Of a DNA stretch of 64,000 nucleotides, positions 1 to 8,794 are shown in pieces. The stretch is from Bowmanella pacifica (lineage in GTDB: Bacteria; Pseudomonadota; Gammaproteobacteria; Enterobacterales; Alteromonadaceae), in NCBI RefSeq assembly GCF_014645355.1, contig NZ_BMLS01000001.1, positions 310,001 to 374,000 on the forward strand. Reading direction: 5' to 3'. Within the stretch, counting starts at the first letter, position 1, and every line of letters starts with the position of its first letter. A program made the position numbers and the translations under genes. The notes under the pieces are model-generated. The model ran no database searches and had not been told where the DNA came from. It saw only the letters and a list, made by a program, of their open reading frames with translations.

Positions 1-1125
1 TTTGAGCAAGCCAAAGCCTGCGGCAGAGAACAATGACGCATCATCGCCACTGGCTCCTTCCAGTTTACTTAAGGTTTCTTCGGCCTGATCGTTCAAACCC
101 AGCTTCAACTGGGCTGCAGCGAGTAAGCGCAATGCAGGATGGTTAGGTGGTAAGTCGCTGGCCACCAGTGATAAATGGGTACGAGCACCTTCATAATCGC
201 CGCTCTGATAAGCAGCGAACCCTGCGGTCAGACGCATAGCAGGATCGGTGGTTTCTTTGAGCAAGGCCTTCTCGGTATAGGCCAGAGCGGCATCAAAATC
301 GCCCGCTTCAGCCCGGCTAAGTCCCTTAAGCTGATTTAGCCGCGGATTGTCCTTACTCAGCTTGAGCAAGCTATCTACCAAAGGTTCGGCCTCTGCTGCA
401 CGGCCATTGTCAGTCAACAAGCGCGCCAGCATAAAGGTCATTTCATGATCCTGCGGGTTCGCTTGATGGTATGCCTGATAAGTGGCAATCGCCTCGTTTA
501 TGTTGCCTTCTTGCAATTGCAAACGGCCCATCAACTTAAGGGCGTCTGGCTGCTCAGGTGTTGCGTTAAGAATCGCCTCGAGCTGAATTCTGGCCGCCTC
601 AATGTTGTCTTCCAGCAGGAAGCCATATACCAATGCCAGCGATTTAAAGGGGGACTTCGTCTGGTAGTTTCGGATTTCTTCGATCAAGCTCTTGGCTTTT
701 TCTTTTTGGTCTAGTCGCACCAAAGATTCTAAGCGATAAAACCCTATCTCGGCGGCTTCGGCTTCACTGATACCGGCATATTTGTTGGTCAGCTTGCTTA
801 ATGCCACATCCGCACCGGTTTTCTGGTAAGAGCGAGATAGCAGCGGCACCACTTCCGCCGCTGGATGCCCATACTCCATTGCCCTGTTGAGCTCCTTTTC
901 GGCATCCTGATACTGGCGCTGTTCCAAATACAGTTTGCCTAACTCAAAACGCGCCTCGGCATTCTGTGGTTCCACTTGTACGGCGTTTTTTAGCTGGAGG
1001 ACAGCGGCCTGAGTATCACCTTGGGCCAACGCTTCTCTGGCGGCAGAAAGGTAGCCATCCGAATCTTTGGGGGAACAGGCCAACAGGCTACCGAGTACCA
1101 GAGAGGCAATGAGAGTTCTACGCAC
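1..1125 (-). CDS. prsT: PEP-CTERM system TPR lipoprotein PrsT, partial (C-terminus outside window)
   Basis: The minus strand is open from a GTG at 1125 to the window edge, giving the first 375 residues. The start is supported by AAGGA about seven bases upstream. Residues 1-17 form a lipoprotein signal ending in the lipobox LLAC (Cys17), followed by SPKDSDGYLSAAREALAQGD and then back-to-back tetratricopeptide repeats with motifs such as AEARFELGKLYLEQ and PDALKLMGRLQLQEGN. This lipobox-plus-TPR opening is typical of PrsT, a long lipoprotein found with exosortase/PEP-CTERM and exopolysaccharide clusters, where it is thought to act in export. Seen: lipobox and TPRs. Known: the family association. 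Inferred: that an exosortase cluster lies to the left. A different TPR lipoprotein is the main alternative. Confidence 0.72.
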   Translation of the reverse strand, partial: MRRTLIASLVLGSLLACSPKDSDGYLSAAREALAQGDTQAAVLQLKNAVQVEPQNAEARFELGKLYLEQRQYQDAEKELNRAMEYGHPAAEVVPLLSRSYQKTGADVALSKLTNKYAGISEAEAAEIGFYRLESLVRLDQKEKAKSLIEEIRNYQTKSPFKSLALVYGFLLEDNIEAARIQLEAILNATPEQPDALKLMGRLQLQEGNINEAIATYQAYHQANPQDHEMTFMLARLLTDNGRAAEAEPLVDSLLKLSKDNPRLNQLKGLSRAEAGDFDAALAYTEKALLKETTDPAMRLTAGFAAYQSGDYEGARTHLSLVASDLPPNHPALRLLAAAQLKLGLNDQAEETLSKLEGASGDDASLFSAAGFGLLK

Positions 1126-1336
1126 TTGAAATCCTTATATCTGCGAAAGGGGTCAACTAAACTAGTTAACTCCCTAGGCTATTGCGCTTGGGACTTTATT
1201 GCAATAAGCCAGGTAAAGGATTTATTGGCATAAATTTGTCCACAACATGGTGTAACTTGCACTGATCTAATATAATAGCGCTTTTGCAGTCGGCCCCAGC
1301 AGTTGTAATTGCCTTGCCACCCATTCAGGATCCCAG
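1126..1336. promoter_or_regulatory. Intergenic region between prsT and deaD with a -10-like TATAAT
   Basis: This region separates the divergent prsT and deaD. TATAAT at 1271-1276 matches a sigma-70 -10 element for deaD, but no good -35 lies at the right distance (TTGCAC at 1257-1262 is too close). Transcription from it would leave a leader of about 55 nt before the deaD ATG; cold-shock helicases often have regulated leaders, but no clear structure was seen. Confidence 0.35.
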
Positions 1337-3163
1337 ATGACCAGCACCACAGACATCAGCTTCAAAGACCTCAACCTGCCAGAGCATTTGCTTCAGGCCC
1401 TGGAAAAAGTGGGGTATGAGAAACCCTCTCCCATCCAGGCCGAGAGTATTCCTTTGCTTTTGCAAGGCCATGACTTACTGGGTCAGGCCCAAACAGGAAC
1501 AGGTAAAACTGCGGCTTTTGCCTTGCCTATGCTGGCCCGACTGGATCCTGAAGACACCACTACCCAATTACTGGTTTTGGCGCCGACCCGCGAACTGGCC
1601 ATTCAGGTAGCTGAGGCTTTCCATACCTATGCCAGCTTCAATCGTCAGATCAAAGTACTGCCCATTTACGGTGGCCAGTCATACGATAATCAGATCCGCC
1701 CACTTAAGCGTGGTGTGCAAGTGGTGGTGGGTACCCCTGGCCGCGTGATTGACCATATCAAACGTGGCACCCTAAAACTGGATAAACTGAAGTTCCTGGT
1801 CTTGGATGAAGCAGACGAAATGCTGCGCATGGGCTTTATTGATGATGTGGAATGGATCCTCAGCCATGCCCCTGCAGAACGTCAAACGGCGCTGTTCTCG
1901 GCCACTATGCCGGATCGTATCCGCAACATTACCAATAACTACCTGAAGAACCCTAAGCTGGTAAAAATTGCCTCTAAGGTCAGCACCGCCAGCACGATTC
2001 GCCAGCGTTTTTGTCAGGTGGCTGGCCATCACAAGCTGGAAGCTCTGACCCGCATTTTGGAAGTGGAAGAATTTGATGGTGTGATCATCTTTGTACGCAC
2101 CAAAACTGCCACGCTGGAACTGGCCGAAAAACTGTCCGCCCGTGGTTATGCGGTGGAGCCGCTTAATGGTGATATTCCACAGAATGCCCGTGAGCGAACC
2201 GTTGAGCGTTTGAAAGACGGTAAGATCGATATTCTGATTGCCACCGATGTTGTGGCCCGTGGTCTGGACGTGGAGCGCGTCAGTCATGTTATCAACTTTG
2301 ACATTCCTTACGACACCGAGTCCTATGTACACCGTATCGGTCGTACCGGTCGTGCCGGACGTCAAGGCGACGCCATTCTGTTTATCTCGCATCGTGAAAA
2401 GCGTTTGTTGTTTGCTATTGAGAAAGCCACCAAACAGCGCATTGAACCTATGCCAATTCCATCCGTTTCTGAGCTTAACGAGCAGCGTCTGAAGCGCTTT
2501 AAGCAAGCCGTGATTGAAGCGATGGACGATGACAGCATCGAGTCTTTGATTCCGATTATCGAAGCCATTCAAACTGAAACCGAAGCGACGCCGGAAGTAT
2601 TAATGGCAGCGCTGGCGAAGATCGCTCAAGGTGAAGAGCCTCTGTTACTGAAAGAATCTGACCGCCCGGATCTGTCCGAGCGTGCGCCACGAGGTGATCG
2701 TCCTGAGCGTGGTGACAGATTCCGTGATCGCGGCGAAGGCCGTGGGCGTGGCGACAGAGGTGGAGAGCGCACAGAACGTGGCCCCCGTCGTCGCAGCACA
2801 CCGGATGAAGGCATGCAGCGTTACAAACTGGAAGTTGGTCATGCCCATGGTGTCAAACCAGGCAATATCGTCGGCGCTATTGCCAACGAGGCTGGCATAG
2901 AAAGCAAACATATTGGTGCTATCGAGATTTATGACAATTACAGCACGGTAGATTTACCTCAGGGTATGCCAGCTGAAATCCGTCAAATCCTGCAAAAAGC
3001 CAGGGTTGCCGGCCAACGCATGAATCTGCGCGAATGGTCTGACGAGCCGCCGCGTCGTGACAACCGTGACAAGCCAAGGTTCGACAAACCCAGAGGTGAC
3101 AGACCCAGAGGTGACAAACCTCGTTCTGATCGCCCAAGACGCGACAGAGCAGACAAAGAGTAA
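1337..3163 (+). CDS. deaD: DEAD-box ATP-dependent RNA helicase DeaD/CsdA
   Basis: This 608-residue protein is a cold-shock DEAD-box RNA helicase that remodels ribosomal and messenger RNA structure. All core motifs are visible: Q motif near residues 9-34 (FKDLNLPEHLL...PSPIQ), Walker A AQTGTGKT at 51-58, DEAD near 157-160, SAT near 190, and ARGLD and HRIGRTGRAGR in the second RecA domain. After residue about 460 comes an Arg/Gly/Asp-rich linker, then a DbpA/CsdA-type RNA-binding domain (IVGAIANEAGIESKHIGAIE) and a repetitive basic tail (RGDRPRGDKPRSDRPRRDR). Length and the extra RNA-binding domain fit DeaD rather than RhlB, RhlE or SrmB. The gene is monocistronic, with a strong terminator eight bases past its stop. 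Confidence 0.96.
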   Translation: MTSTTDISFKDLNLPEHLLQALEKVGYEKPSPIQAESIPLLLQGHDLLGQAQTGTGKTAAFALPMLARLDPEDTTTQLLVLAPTRELAIQVAEAFHTYASFNRQIKVLPIYGGQSYDNQIRPLKRGVQVVVGTPGRVIDHIKRGTLKLDKLKFLVLDEADEMLRMGFIDDVEWILSHAPAERQTALFSATMPDRIRNITNNYLKNPKLVKIASKVSTASTIRQRFCQVAGHHKLEALTRILEVEEFDGVIIFVRTKTATLELAEKLSARGYAVEPLNGDIPQNARERTVERLKDGKIDILIATDVVARGLDVERVSHVINFDIPYDTESYVHRIGRTGRAGRQGDAILFISHREKRLLFAIEKATKQRIEPMPIPSVSELNEQRLKRFKQAVIEAMDDDSIESLIPIIEAIQTETEATPEVLMAALAKIAQGEEPLLLKESDRPDLSERAPRGDRPERGDRFRDRGEGRGRGDRGGERTERGPRRRSTPDEGMQRYKLEVGHAHGVKPGNIVGAIANEAGIESKHIGAIEIYDNYSTVDLPQGMPAEIRQILQKARVAGQRMNLREWSDEPPRRDNRDKPRFDKPRGDRPRGDKPRSDRPRRDRADKE

Positions 3164-3170
3164 AAAGAGA

Positions 3171-3197
3171 AAGGGGCCAAATGGCCCCTTTTGTCTT
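3171..3197 (+). terminator. Rho-independent terminator of deaD
   Basis: The stem AAGGGGCCA/TGGCCCCTT (3171-3191) is followed by a T-rich stretch (TTTGTCTTT). It sits between convergent deaD and ubiI; the A-rich left flank means it may also work for the ubiI strand. Confidence 0.85.
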
Positions 3198-3228
3198 TAT
3201 CAACTATACCAAGAGCGACTTGGTGTAA

Positions 3229-4440
3229 TCACAGCAGTGGCCTGGCAAGCTTTGGTATATCACCGGCTAACCCCGCCGCCATAGCTATAGCCTGTTGTTT
3301 AGCCAAAGGCAGGCGATCCATAGCAGACATGCCCATGCCACGCAGTAATTTCTTAAGCGGGTGTTTGCCATTAAACAGCGTTTTAAAGCCGCCCATAGCG
3401 GCCAACATACGCACCGCTTCGGCTTTTCGCCAGCGCTCATAGGGGCGCAGGTTAGCAGGCAGTCCAATATCTTTATGTTCGGCTTGTAACTGCAACAGGC
3501 GCTCCGCCAATGCCGCCGCATCCATTAATCCCAAATTAGCCCCCTGCCCCGCCAATGGATGAATAGTATGGGCTGCATCTCCTACCAACACCAGGCGTTC
3601 ATCAAGCCAGCGTCTGGCGTAACGCATGGTTAAAGGGAATGCCAGCCTTTTGCTGTGCACCTGACATACCCCGAGTCTGGCATCAAAGGCACTGGTCAGC
3701 GCATGGGAAAAGGCCTGTTCATCCAGCGCCATCAACCGATCGGCTTCGCTGGTGGTTGCGGACCAGACGATGGAGCACAGGTTCTGTTCATACAAAGGCA
3801 AAAATGCCAGCGGCCCATCCGGGGTAAAGATCTGCCGGGCGCAAGCGCCGTGAGGCAACTCGGTTTTAACTGTGGTAACAATGGCTTTATGTTGATAGTC
3901 GGCAAAACTGATGGGGAACCCAGCCTGTTGCCTTATTCTGGAGTTAGCACCATCGGCTCCCACCAATAACCCCACCCGATAAACACTGCCATCTGATAGC
4001 TGCAGTTCAACTTTGTCATCCAGGCGATGCCAGGATTGCACAGATACCGGAGCCAGCAACTGCACATTATCGGCATCTAGCAGCGATTCCCACAGAGCAT
4101 TCACCACCACCTGGTTTTCAATAATATGCCCAAGATGGCCCTGATGGAGCATATGATGATCAAAATCAATGGCCGCAAAGCTGTCTTGCTCCCATACTTG
4201 CATATGGCCGTAGGCTTGTAGGCGTGCAGCTTGAATGGCCGGCCAGACCTGCAAACGACGGAGCAAATTTTCACTGGCCTGGTTAATGGCACTGACCCTA
4301 AGCTCCGGCTGTTCAGCCAATGGTTTAAGGGGAAATTGCTCATCCACGACCAGCACAGACAACTTGCTGTTCTTAAGGGCACTAGCGAGCGCCAGCCCCA
4401 CCATACCACCACCGACAATAGCGAGATCAACGTCCTGCAT
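3229..4440 (-). CDS. ubiI: FAD-dependent ubiquinone-biosynthesis hydroxylase UbiI (VisC)
   Basis: This 403-residue flavin monooxygenase is most likely UbiI/VisC, which hydroxylates C5 of the ubiquinone ring. The N-terminus carries the ADP-binding Rossmann motif AIVGGGMVGLALA (about residues 7-19). The second FAD motif, GDAAHTIHPLAGQGANLGLMD, lies near residue 288, and a central DG motif (LVGADGANSRIRQQ) is present. GDAAH with an acidic Asp separates it from UbiH, which has GNAA. It is last in the operon ygfB-pepP-ubiH-ubiI; its ATG overlaps the ubiH stop by one base (TGATG), so translation is probably coupled. UbiF is the alternative paralogue, but the gene order favours UbiI. Confidence 0.88.
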   Translation of the reverse strand: MQDVDLAIVGGGMVGLALASALKNSKLSVLVVDEQFPLKPLAEQPELRVSAINQASENLLRRLQVWPAIQAARLQAYGHMQVWEQDSFAAIDFDHHMLHQGHLGHIIENQVVVNALWESLLDADNVQLLAPVSVQSWHRLDDKVELQLSDGSVYRVGLLVGADGANSRIRQQAGFPISFADYQHKAIVTTVKTELPHGACARQIFTPDGPLAFLPLYEQNLCSIVWSATTSEADRLMALDEQAFSHALTSAFDARLGVCQVHSKRLAFPLTMRYARRWLDERLVLVGDAAHTIHPLAGQGANLGLMDAAALAERLLQLQAEHKDIGLPANLRPYERWRKAEAVRMLAAMGGFKTLFNGKHPLKKLLRGMGMSAMDRLPLAKQQAIAMAAGLAGDIPKLARPLL

Positions 4441-5627
4441 CAGTTAGCTCCGTTGTAGCCCATGGCTTGCCAGGCGAGCAGATTTTTAACTCCCTGACAG
4501 CCCTGTAAAAGCGATAACCCCATGTTACGCCCAACGACAAGGGGGGCATGTTGATTGGAAAACAGCCGCACTAGGCCATCGGTCAAACCAATCACCTTCA
4601 GCTGATCCGGCTGACGCTGCTGCTGATAGTGTTGCAGCAATTTAAAACCGCCGGGGTCCTCGCCCTTAAGCTGATTTAATTGTGCCGCCAGTTGCTGAAC
4701 ATCTCGAAGCCCAAGATTAAAGCCCTGCCCCGCAATGGGATGTAAGGTATGGGCAGCATTACCGAGAATAACAGTACGATGGGCACTACCGCGCTCGGCT
4801 CGCACCAACCTGAGCGGATAGATAACTCGTTGACTTATTCGGGTAAAGCGCCCCAAATCATAACCAAAGGCTTGCTGTAAAAGACTAAGTAATTGCGCGT
4901 CTGACAGTCGGCTAAATTCATCCTGACTTGCCGCGTTCAAACTCCAGACCAACCCCGCCTGACACTTGTCGATGGGCAATAAGGCCAGCGGACCATGCTG
5001 GGTAAAACGCTCAAAGGCTCGTTGATGATGAGGCTGTTCGGTTTGGACATTGGCCACCAGCGCGACCTGACCGTAGTCGTCTATCTGACTGTTGACGCCA
5101 AGCATTTTGGCGGTTGCGGAATCTCCACCATCGGCTACGACCAATAAACGGGTGGCCAGTTGTTGCCCGGACGCGAGTGAAACCTGCACCAGGTCAGATT
5201 GGAGCTGCACCTTGACCACCTGGTCGGGACAAAACCACTCAAGCCTTTGATTGGCGAGCTGCGAATACAACATATTGCCAAGTTGCTGCTGACTGATGAC
5301 ATAGCCTAAGGCTTCAATCCCCTGACTATGGCTGTCCAGATAACACTGCCCCAAATGGCCCTGGTCGGTAATTTTGATACTTAGAATAGGTGTACTGGCG
5401 GCTTTCAGTTGAGGCTTAAGGCCCAATTGCCACAGGTAGTGCGCTGAATGGCGTGCCAGCGCCAAAGTACGGCTGTCGAAGCCTGGATGGTTTTGCTGCG
5501 CTTCATAGAGCCGCGACTCCACCATTCCCAATTTAAGCCCTGATGTTGCCAGGGCGCGCGCCAGCAAACAGCCGACCACACCCCCACCGACAATTAATAC
5601 GTCCAGATTATTGCTCTGTGCTTTCAC
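4440..5627 (-). CDS. ubiH: 2-octaprenyl-6-methoxyphenol hydroxylase UbiH
   Basis: This is a 395-residue FAD monooxygenase of the UbiH/COQ6 family that hydroxylates C1 of the ubiquinone ring in the membrane-associated Ubi complex. It has a Rossmann motif (LIVGGGVVGCLLARAL, about residues 10-25), a DG motif (LLVVADGGDSATA) and the UbiH-specific GNAAHTLHPIAGQGFNLGLRD near residue 290. The Asn in GNAA is the usual UbiH variant. The start is GTG at 5627, overlapping the pepP stop by four bases (GTGA), so translation is coupled to pepP. It forms an operon with ubiI downstream. Confidence 0.92.
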   Translation of the reverse strand: MKAQSNNLDVLIVGGGVVGCLLARALATSGLKLGMVESRLYEAQQNHPGFDSRTLALARHSAHYLWQLGLKPQLKAASTPILSIKITDQGHLGQCYLDSHSQGIEALGYVISQQQLGNMLYSQLANQRLEWFCPDQVVKVQLQSDLVQVSLASGQQLATRLLVVADGGDSATAKMLGVNSQIDDYGQVALVANVQTEQPHHQRAFERFTQHGPLALLPIDKCQAGLVWSLNAASQDEFSRLSDAQLLSLLQQAFGYDLGRFTRISQRVIYPLRLVRAERGSAHRTVILGNAAHTLHPIAGQGFNLGLRDVQQLAAQLNQLKGEDPGGFKLLQHYQQQRQPDQLKVIGLTDGLVRLFSNQHAPLVVGRNMGLSLLQGCQGVKNLLAWQAMGYNGAN

Positions 5628-6934
5628 TGCTTAGCCATTAATGCTTCTATGTCGGCAATCTGCTTGGGACAGGCTGCGGTCAGATTGTCATGTCCATCCA
5701 CCGTCACCAACAAATTATCTTCAATACGAATACCGATACCGCGCCATTTTTCGTCAACATCAGCCTCTTCGCTGATATATAAACCCGGCTCTATGGTTAA
5801 CACCATCCCGGATCTGAGCGGCAGGTTTTCACCATCCAATTTATAGTCGCCCACATCATGCACGTCCAGTCCCAGCCAATGGCCTATACCGTGCATAAAA
5901 TAAGACCGGTAGCTCTGTGAACTGATATTATCTTCCAGTTCGCCGGATAAGATACCGAGCTGGATCAAACCTTGGGTCAACACCCTGACCGCTGCATCCA
6001 TAGCATCCGGCAAGGTGCCGCCGGGTTTGATATGCGCAAAAGCGGCGTTTTGTGCATCCAACACCAGTTGATAGAGTTCAGCCTGTTCAGGGCTAAAGCG
6101 TCCGCTAACCGGAAAAGTACGGGTAATATCTGCGGCATAGCCATTTAGCTCAGCACCGGCGTCAATCAACACCAACTCGCCGGCTTTAAGCACATCGGCA
6201 TTTTCGGTGTAGTGCAAAATACACGCATTGACGCCGCTACCCACTATGGTGCCATAGGCCGGATAGCGCGCTCCCTGCATGGCAAATTCATGATGCAATT
6301 CTGCTTCTAATTGATACTCGAAACGACCGGGCTGACAAAAACGCATTGCCCTTATATGAGCCTGACAGGAAATCTTAGCCGCTCGGCGCATCACAGTGAT
6401 TTCAGCGTCTGACTTAATATGTCGCAGGGCGTGCAAATTGGGGCGAACATCCTGCATCAGGTTTGGCACCTGAAAGCCGCGTTTAGGTGTGTTACGCAAT
6501 GCAGCCAGTGCGGCGAATAAGCGTTTATCCAGATTGTCATCTGCGCCCTGGGCAAACACCAAACGGGCTTTGCCGGTCAGCCTGGCAAAAAGCTCTTCTT
6601 CAAAACAAGCAAGAGGAAATGCCTTATCTATGCCTAAAACGTCAACAACACGCTCAGGCCCGAGACGACGCCCCTGCCAAATCTCTGCAACCGGGTCACG
6701 TTCCCGGCAAAAGAGTAACGACAGACCTTTACCCTGATACTTTTCCAGCAACAAAATGGCGTCAGGTTCATTAAATCCGCACAGATAGAAAAAGTCGCTA
6801 TCCTGACGAAAGGGGAACTCGGTATCACGGCTGCGGGTAACCTCACGCGCAGCAGGAATAACACAAACCACATCCCCTTCCAGGCTATCCAGCAGTTGCT
6901 GACGCCGTGCGCTATATTCAGCCTGGGTGATCAT
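5624..6934 (-). CDS. pepP: Xaa-Pro aminopeptidase PepP
   Basis: This 436-residue cytoplasmic metallopeptidase removes the N-terminal residue from peptides with proline at position two. It has the aminopeptidase P N-terminal domain (residues about 1-170) and a pita-bread M24 catalytic domain. The dimetal ligands are visible as Asp in LIDAGAELNGYAADITRTFP (two Asp), His in HGIGHWLGLDVHDVG, Glu in TIEPGLY and Glu in GIRIEDN. Length matches the E. coli enzyme closely. It lies second in the ygfB-pepP-ubiH-ubiI operon, three bases after ygfB and overlapping ubiH by four bases. This gene order is conserved in gammaproteobacteria. Confidence 0.95.
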   Translation of the reverse strand: MITQAEYSARRQQLLDSLEGDVVCVIPAAREVTRSRDTEFPFRQDSDFFYLCGFNEPDAILLLEKYQGKGLSLLFCRERDPVAEIWQGRRLGPERVVDVLGIDKAFPLACFEEELFARLTGKARLVFAQGADDNLDKRLFAALAALRNTPKRGFQVPNLMQDVRPNLHALRHIKSDAEITVMRRAAKISCQAHIRAMRFCQPGRFEYQLEAELHHEFAMQGARYPAYGTIVGSGVNACILHYTENADVLKAGELVLIDAGAELNGYAADITRTFPVSGRFSPEQAELYQLVLDAQNAAFAHIKPGGTLPDAMDAAVRVLTQGLIQLGILSGELEDNISSQSYRSYFMHGIGHWLGLDVHDVGDYKLDGENLPLRSGMVLTIEPGLYISEEADVDEKWRGIGIRIEDNLLVTVDGHDNLTAACPKQIADIEALMAKQ

Positions 6935-6936
6935 AA

Positions 6937-7512
6937 CTAGTGCAACGTTTTATTGGCTTGAGCCGATGGACCGCGATGTGCACCCAATTCATTGAAACAC
7001 AACATGGCCGACATACGCACATATTCCATCACTTCAAACAGCGCCTGCTCGGACTCTTCATTCTCAGGCATTTCTTCGTCCATACGGGCGATTTCGGAAA
7101 AATCTTCCAGCGCTTCTTTCACGTCTTCCGAGCAACGAGTTAAATCGGCTTGATGCAACCCGAATCCCAGCATAAACCCCTGCACCCAGTTAACCAGCGC
7201 CTGGCCCCGATCATTAATAGGAGACGCATCGTCGGGCATGCACAGACTTAAGGCGAAGTCCGATGCTTTCAACTGTTCACAAGTCTGGTCAAAAAGCGTT
7301 TGTACCGCCCTTTTCACCTCAACCGGTAACGCGTCACTCTGATTGATAAAATCTGCCAAGGCGCCCAGCCATTCCTTATTGTCCATCGGCATGCCACCGG
7401 CCAGCATGCCTGTTAGCATGCCTTGCAATTCAGCAGCATCACTAGCGATGCTGTGACGATCAAGTAATGCGCTTAATTCATCAAAGGTATTGTTGAGGCT
7501 GCTCAAACCCAT
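6937..7512 (-). CDS. ygfB: UPF0149 family protein YgfB
   Basis: This 191-residue protein belongs to the YgfB/UPF0149 family. Its exact biochemical role is not settled; it is an all-helical acidic protein commonly encoded first in the pepP-ubiH-ubiI operon, as here. Family features seen are the helical N-terminus with HSIASDAAELQGMLTGMLAGG, the central WVQGFMLGFG segment and the acidic stretch DEEMPENEESEQ leading to EYVRMSAMLCFNELG. The length matches E. coli YgfB (about 192). It is the promoter-proximal gene, so its promoter lies between it and the 6S RNA gene. Confidence 0.9.
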   Translation of the reverse strand: MGLSSLNNTFDELSALLDRHSIASDAAELQGMLTGMLAGGMPMDNKEWLGALADFINQSDALPVEVKRAVQTLFDQTCEQLKASDFALSLCMPDDASPINDRGQALVNWVQGFMLGFGLHQADLTRCSEDVKEALEDFSEIARMDEEMPENEESEQALFEVMEYVRMSAMLCFNELGAHRGPSAQANKTLH

Positions 7513-7817
7513 TCCATCCCAATCAATTTTGTTAACCCCATATTACCCTCAAAACGCCCCTCAAAACAGTATTGCGGCACTCAGCCAGAACCTGAATAGC
7601 TTATGCCTTGCGCAATGCGCTGGAATATTCGGCTATCGCTCAGTTAGCACTGGTTTTCCTGCCTGGCTAGGGCCTATAATGAGCAGGTCGAGATGCTACT
7701 GCTATAACAATCACAATAAATCTGGTGCTATTACGCCCAGACGCACTCTCCAGACAGAAAAATCCAAATGCGGATATATGAATTCGGCCCCGTCGCGTTA
7801 GCGGCTTGGCCAACCGG
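7513..7817. promoter_or_regulatory. Divergent region between ygfB and 6S RNA; no zapA found
   Basis: In many gammaproteobacteria zapA sits here, between ygfB and ssrS. All plus-strand frames are broken or give sequence unlike ZapA, so this stretch appears to hold only promoters. TATAAT at 7675-7680 could be the -10 element of an upstream 6S RNA promoter, giving a longer precursor, though no good -35 was found. A second weak candidate, TATATG, lies near 7775. The ygfB operon promoter should be in the left part but was not resolved. Confidence 0.4.
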
Positions 7818-8003
7818 TTTGTCTCCTGAAGTGTTCGCCAGTTCAGTAACGTCCCTGGCCGATGCTATCAACTCAGGGGGTTGATTCGGCTGCTTTTGTG
7901 CAGGCTCGGCTCGTACCGAGAAGCCTACGGTAGTGATGATACTCCCGCCCTGAACTTTTCGGTTCTAGGGCTAATTCTGGGCAGCGGCATTTTGGGAGAC
8001 GCC
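7818..8003 (+). ncRNA. ssrS: 6S RNA (ssrS)
   Basis: This is a regulatory RNA that binds sigma-70 RNA polymerase in stationary phase. The sequence matches the E. coli 6S pattern. The 5' strand GTCTCCTGAAGTGTTCGC pairs with the 3' end GCGGCATTTTGGGAGA to form the closing stem. The highly conserved segment GCTCGGCTCGTACCGAGAAG corresponds to E. coli GCTCGGTCCGTCCGAGAAG. A large internal bubble and the hairpin CCCTGAACTTTTCGGTTCTAGGG follow. Its length (about 186 nt) and its location upstream of fau fit. The ends are placed from the terminal stem and could shift by a few bases. Confidence 0.93.
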
Positions 8004-8121
8004 CTCTTCACCTTCATACTTATTCATCCAAAGATTACACCCAGAGCGATTGCTGATCCGGCTTGGCATCCTGCCAAGGGTTCTCGCGCCTGATGCTCGT
8101 CAATCCCGCCCTACCTCATAC

Positions 8122-8180
8122 TGAAATTCTAATTTCAAGAACATAACCTCAAATTTAACCTAATTTTAATTCTTAAATTT
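8122..8180. promoter_or_regulatory. Two A+T-rich inverted repeats upstream of the DoxX-like gene
   Basis: TGAAAT/ATTTCA (8122-8127 and 8132-8137) and AAATTTAA/TTAAATTT (8151-8158 and 8173-8180) are short perfect inverted repeats just before the DoxX-like gene. They could be operators for a dimeric repressor; no known box was recognised. Confidence 0.3.
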
Positions 8181-8225
8181 CGGACTATCATTATTCTCGT
8201 CAACCACATTTAACGAGGCTTATTG

Positions 8226-8645
8226 ATGAAAACTGAAATCCTGACAATCAACCCAAACTCTAGCTTTTCTGCACTGACTAACTTAGTAGCGCGGATACTG
8301 CTAATCATTTTGTTCTTCCTGGCTGGCACCAGCAAAATCAGTGGCTATGAAGCTACCGCTGGCTGGATGGATGCCATGGGCGTACCTGGTAGCCTGCTGC
8401 CTTTGGTAATTCTTGCCGAGATAGGCGGCGCACTGGCTTTATTGGTCGGTTTTCAAACCCGACTGGTGGCGCTATTGCTGGCACTGTTTACCCTGGCCTC
8501 TGCCTTTATCTTCCATATTAATCTGGCCGATCAGACCCAGTTTTTGATGTTCTTTAAAAACCTGTCCATCAGTGGTGGCTTCCTCGCCCTGATGTTGCTG
8601 GGTGGTGGAAAATTTAGCCTGGATGCGAAGTTCAATAAGGTCTGA
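8226..8645 (+). CDS. DoxX family membrane protein
   Basis: This is a 139-residue integral membrane protein of the DoxX family (PF07681-like). Four hydrophobic segments are visible, near residues 20-38, 56-75, 80-98 and 110-125. Family-like features are FFLAGTSKISGYEATAGWM after the first helix, the Gly/Ala-rich EIGGALALLVGFQTRLVALLLA and a final FKNLSISGGFLALMLLGGG. Many relatives are linked to redox or thiol stress, but the biochemical role is unknown. The ATG at 8226 is chosen over the TTG three bases earlier because GAGG sits eight bases upstream. It lies between ssrS and fau, where no such gene is normally found. Confidence 0.85.
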   Translation: MKTEILTINPNSSFSALTNLVARILLIILFFLAGTSKISGYEATAGWMDAMGVPGSLLPLVILAEIGGALALLVGFQTRLVALLLALFTLASAFIFHINLADQTQFLMFFKNLSISGGFLALMLLGGGKFSLDAKFNKV

Positions 8646-8794
8646 ATCAAGCTCGGGTCGTCTACAGACGGCCCAGTTATTTCGCGCTCAGACTTCCCAG
8701 TTCGACTAAAACTACAACTTATCCCCACAGGGCCGCTTGACTTTCCGGGCAATCCCGGAGAAAAGGAAGACCAGATTTATCCTTAACCAATGTT

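Noticed and set aside
1772-2572. 266-codon minus-strand frame inside deaD
   Set aside because: It is antisense to a certain gene, resembles no protein family and follows from codon bias in deaD.
7490-7801. 103-codon plus-strand frame where zapA is expected
   Set aside because: The translation does not resemble ZapA (no coiled-coil pattern) and it begins inside ygfB.
7881-8093. 70-codon plus-strand frame over the 6S RNA
   Set aside because: The sequence is explained by the conserved structure of 6S RNA.
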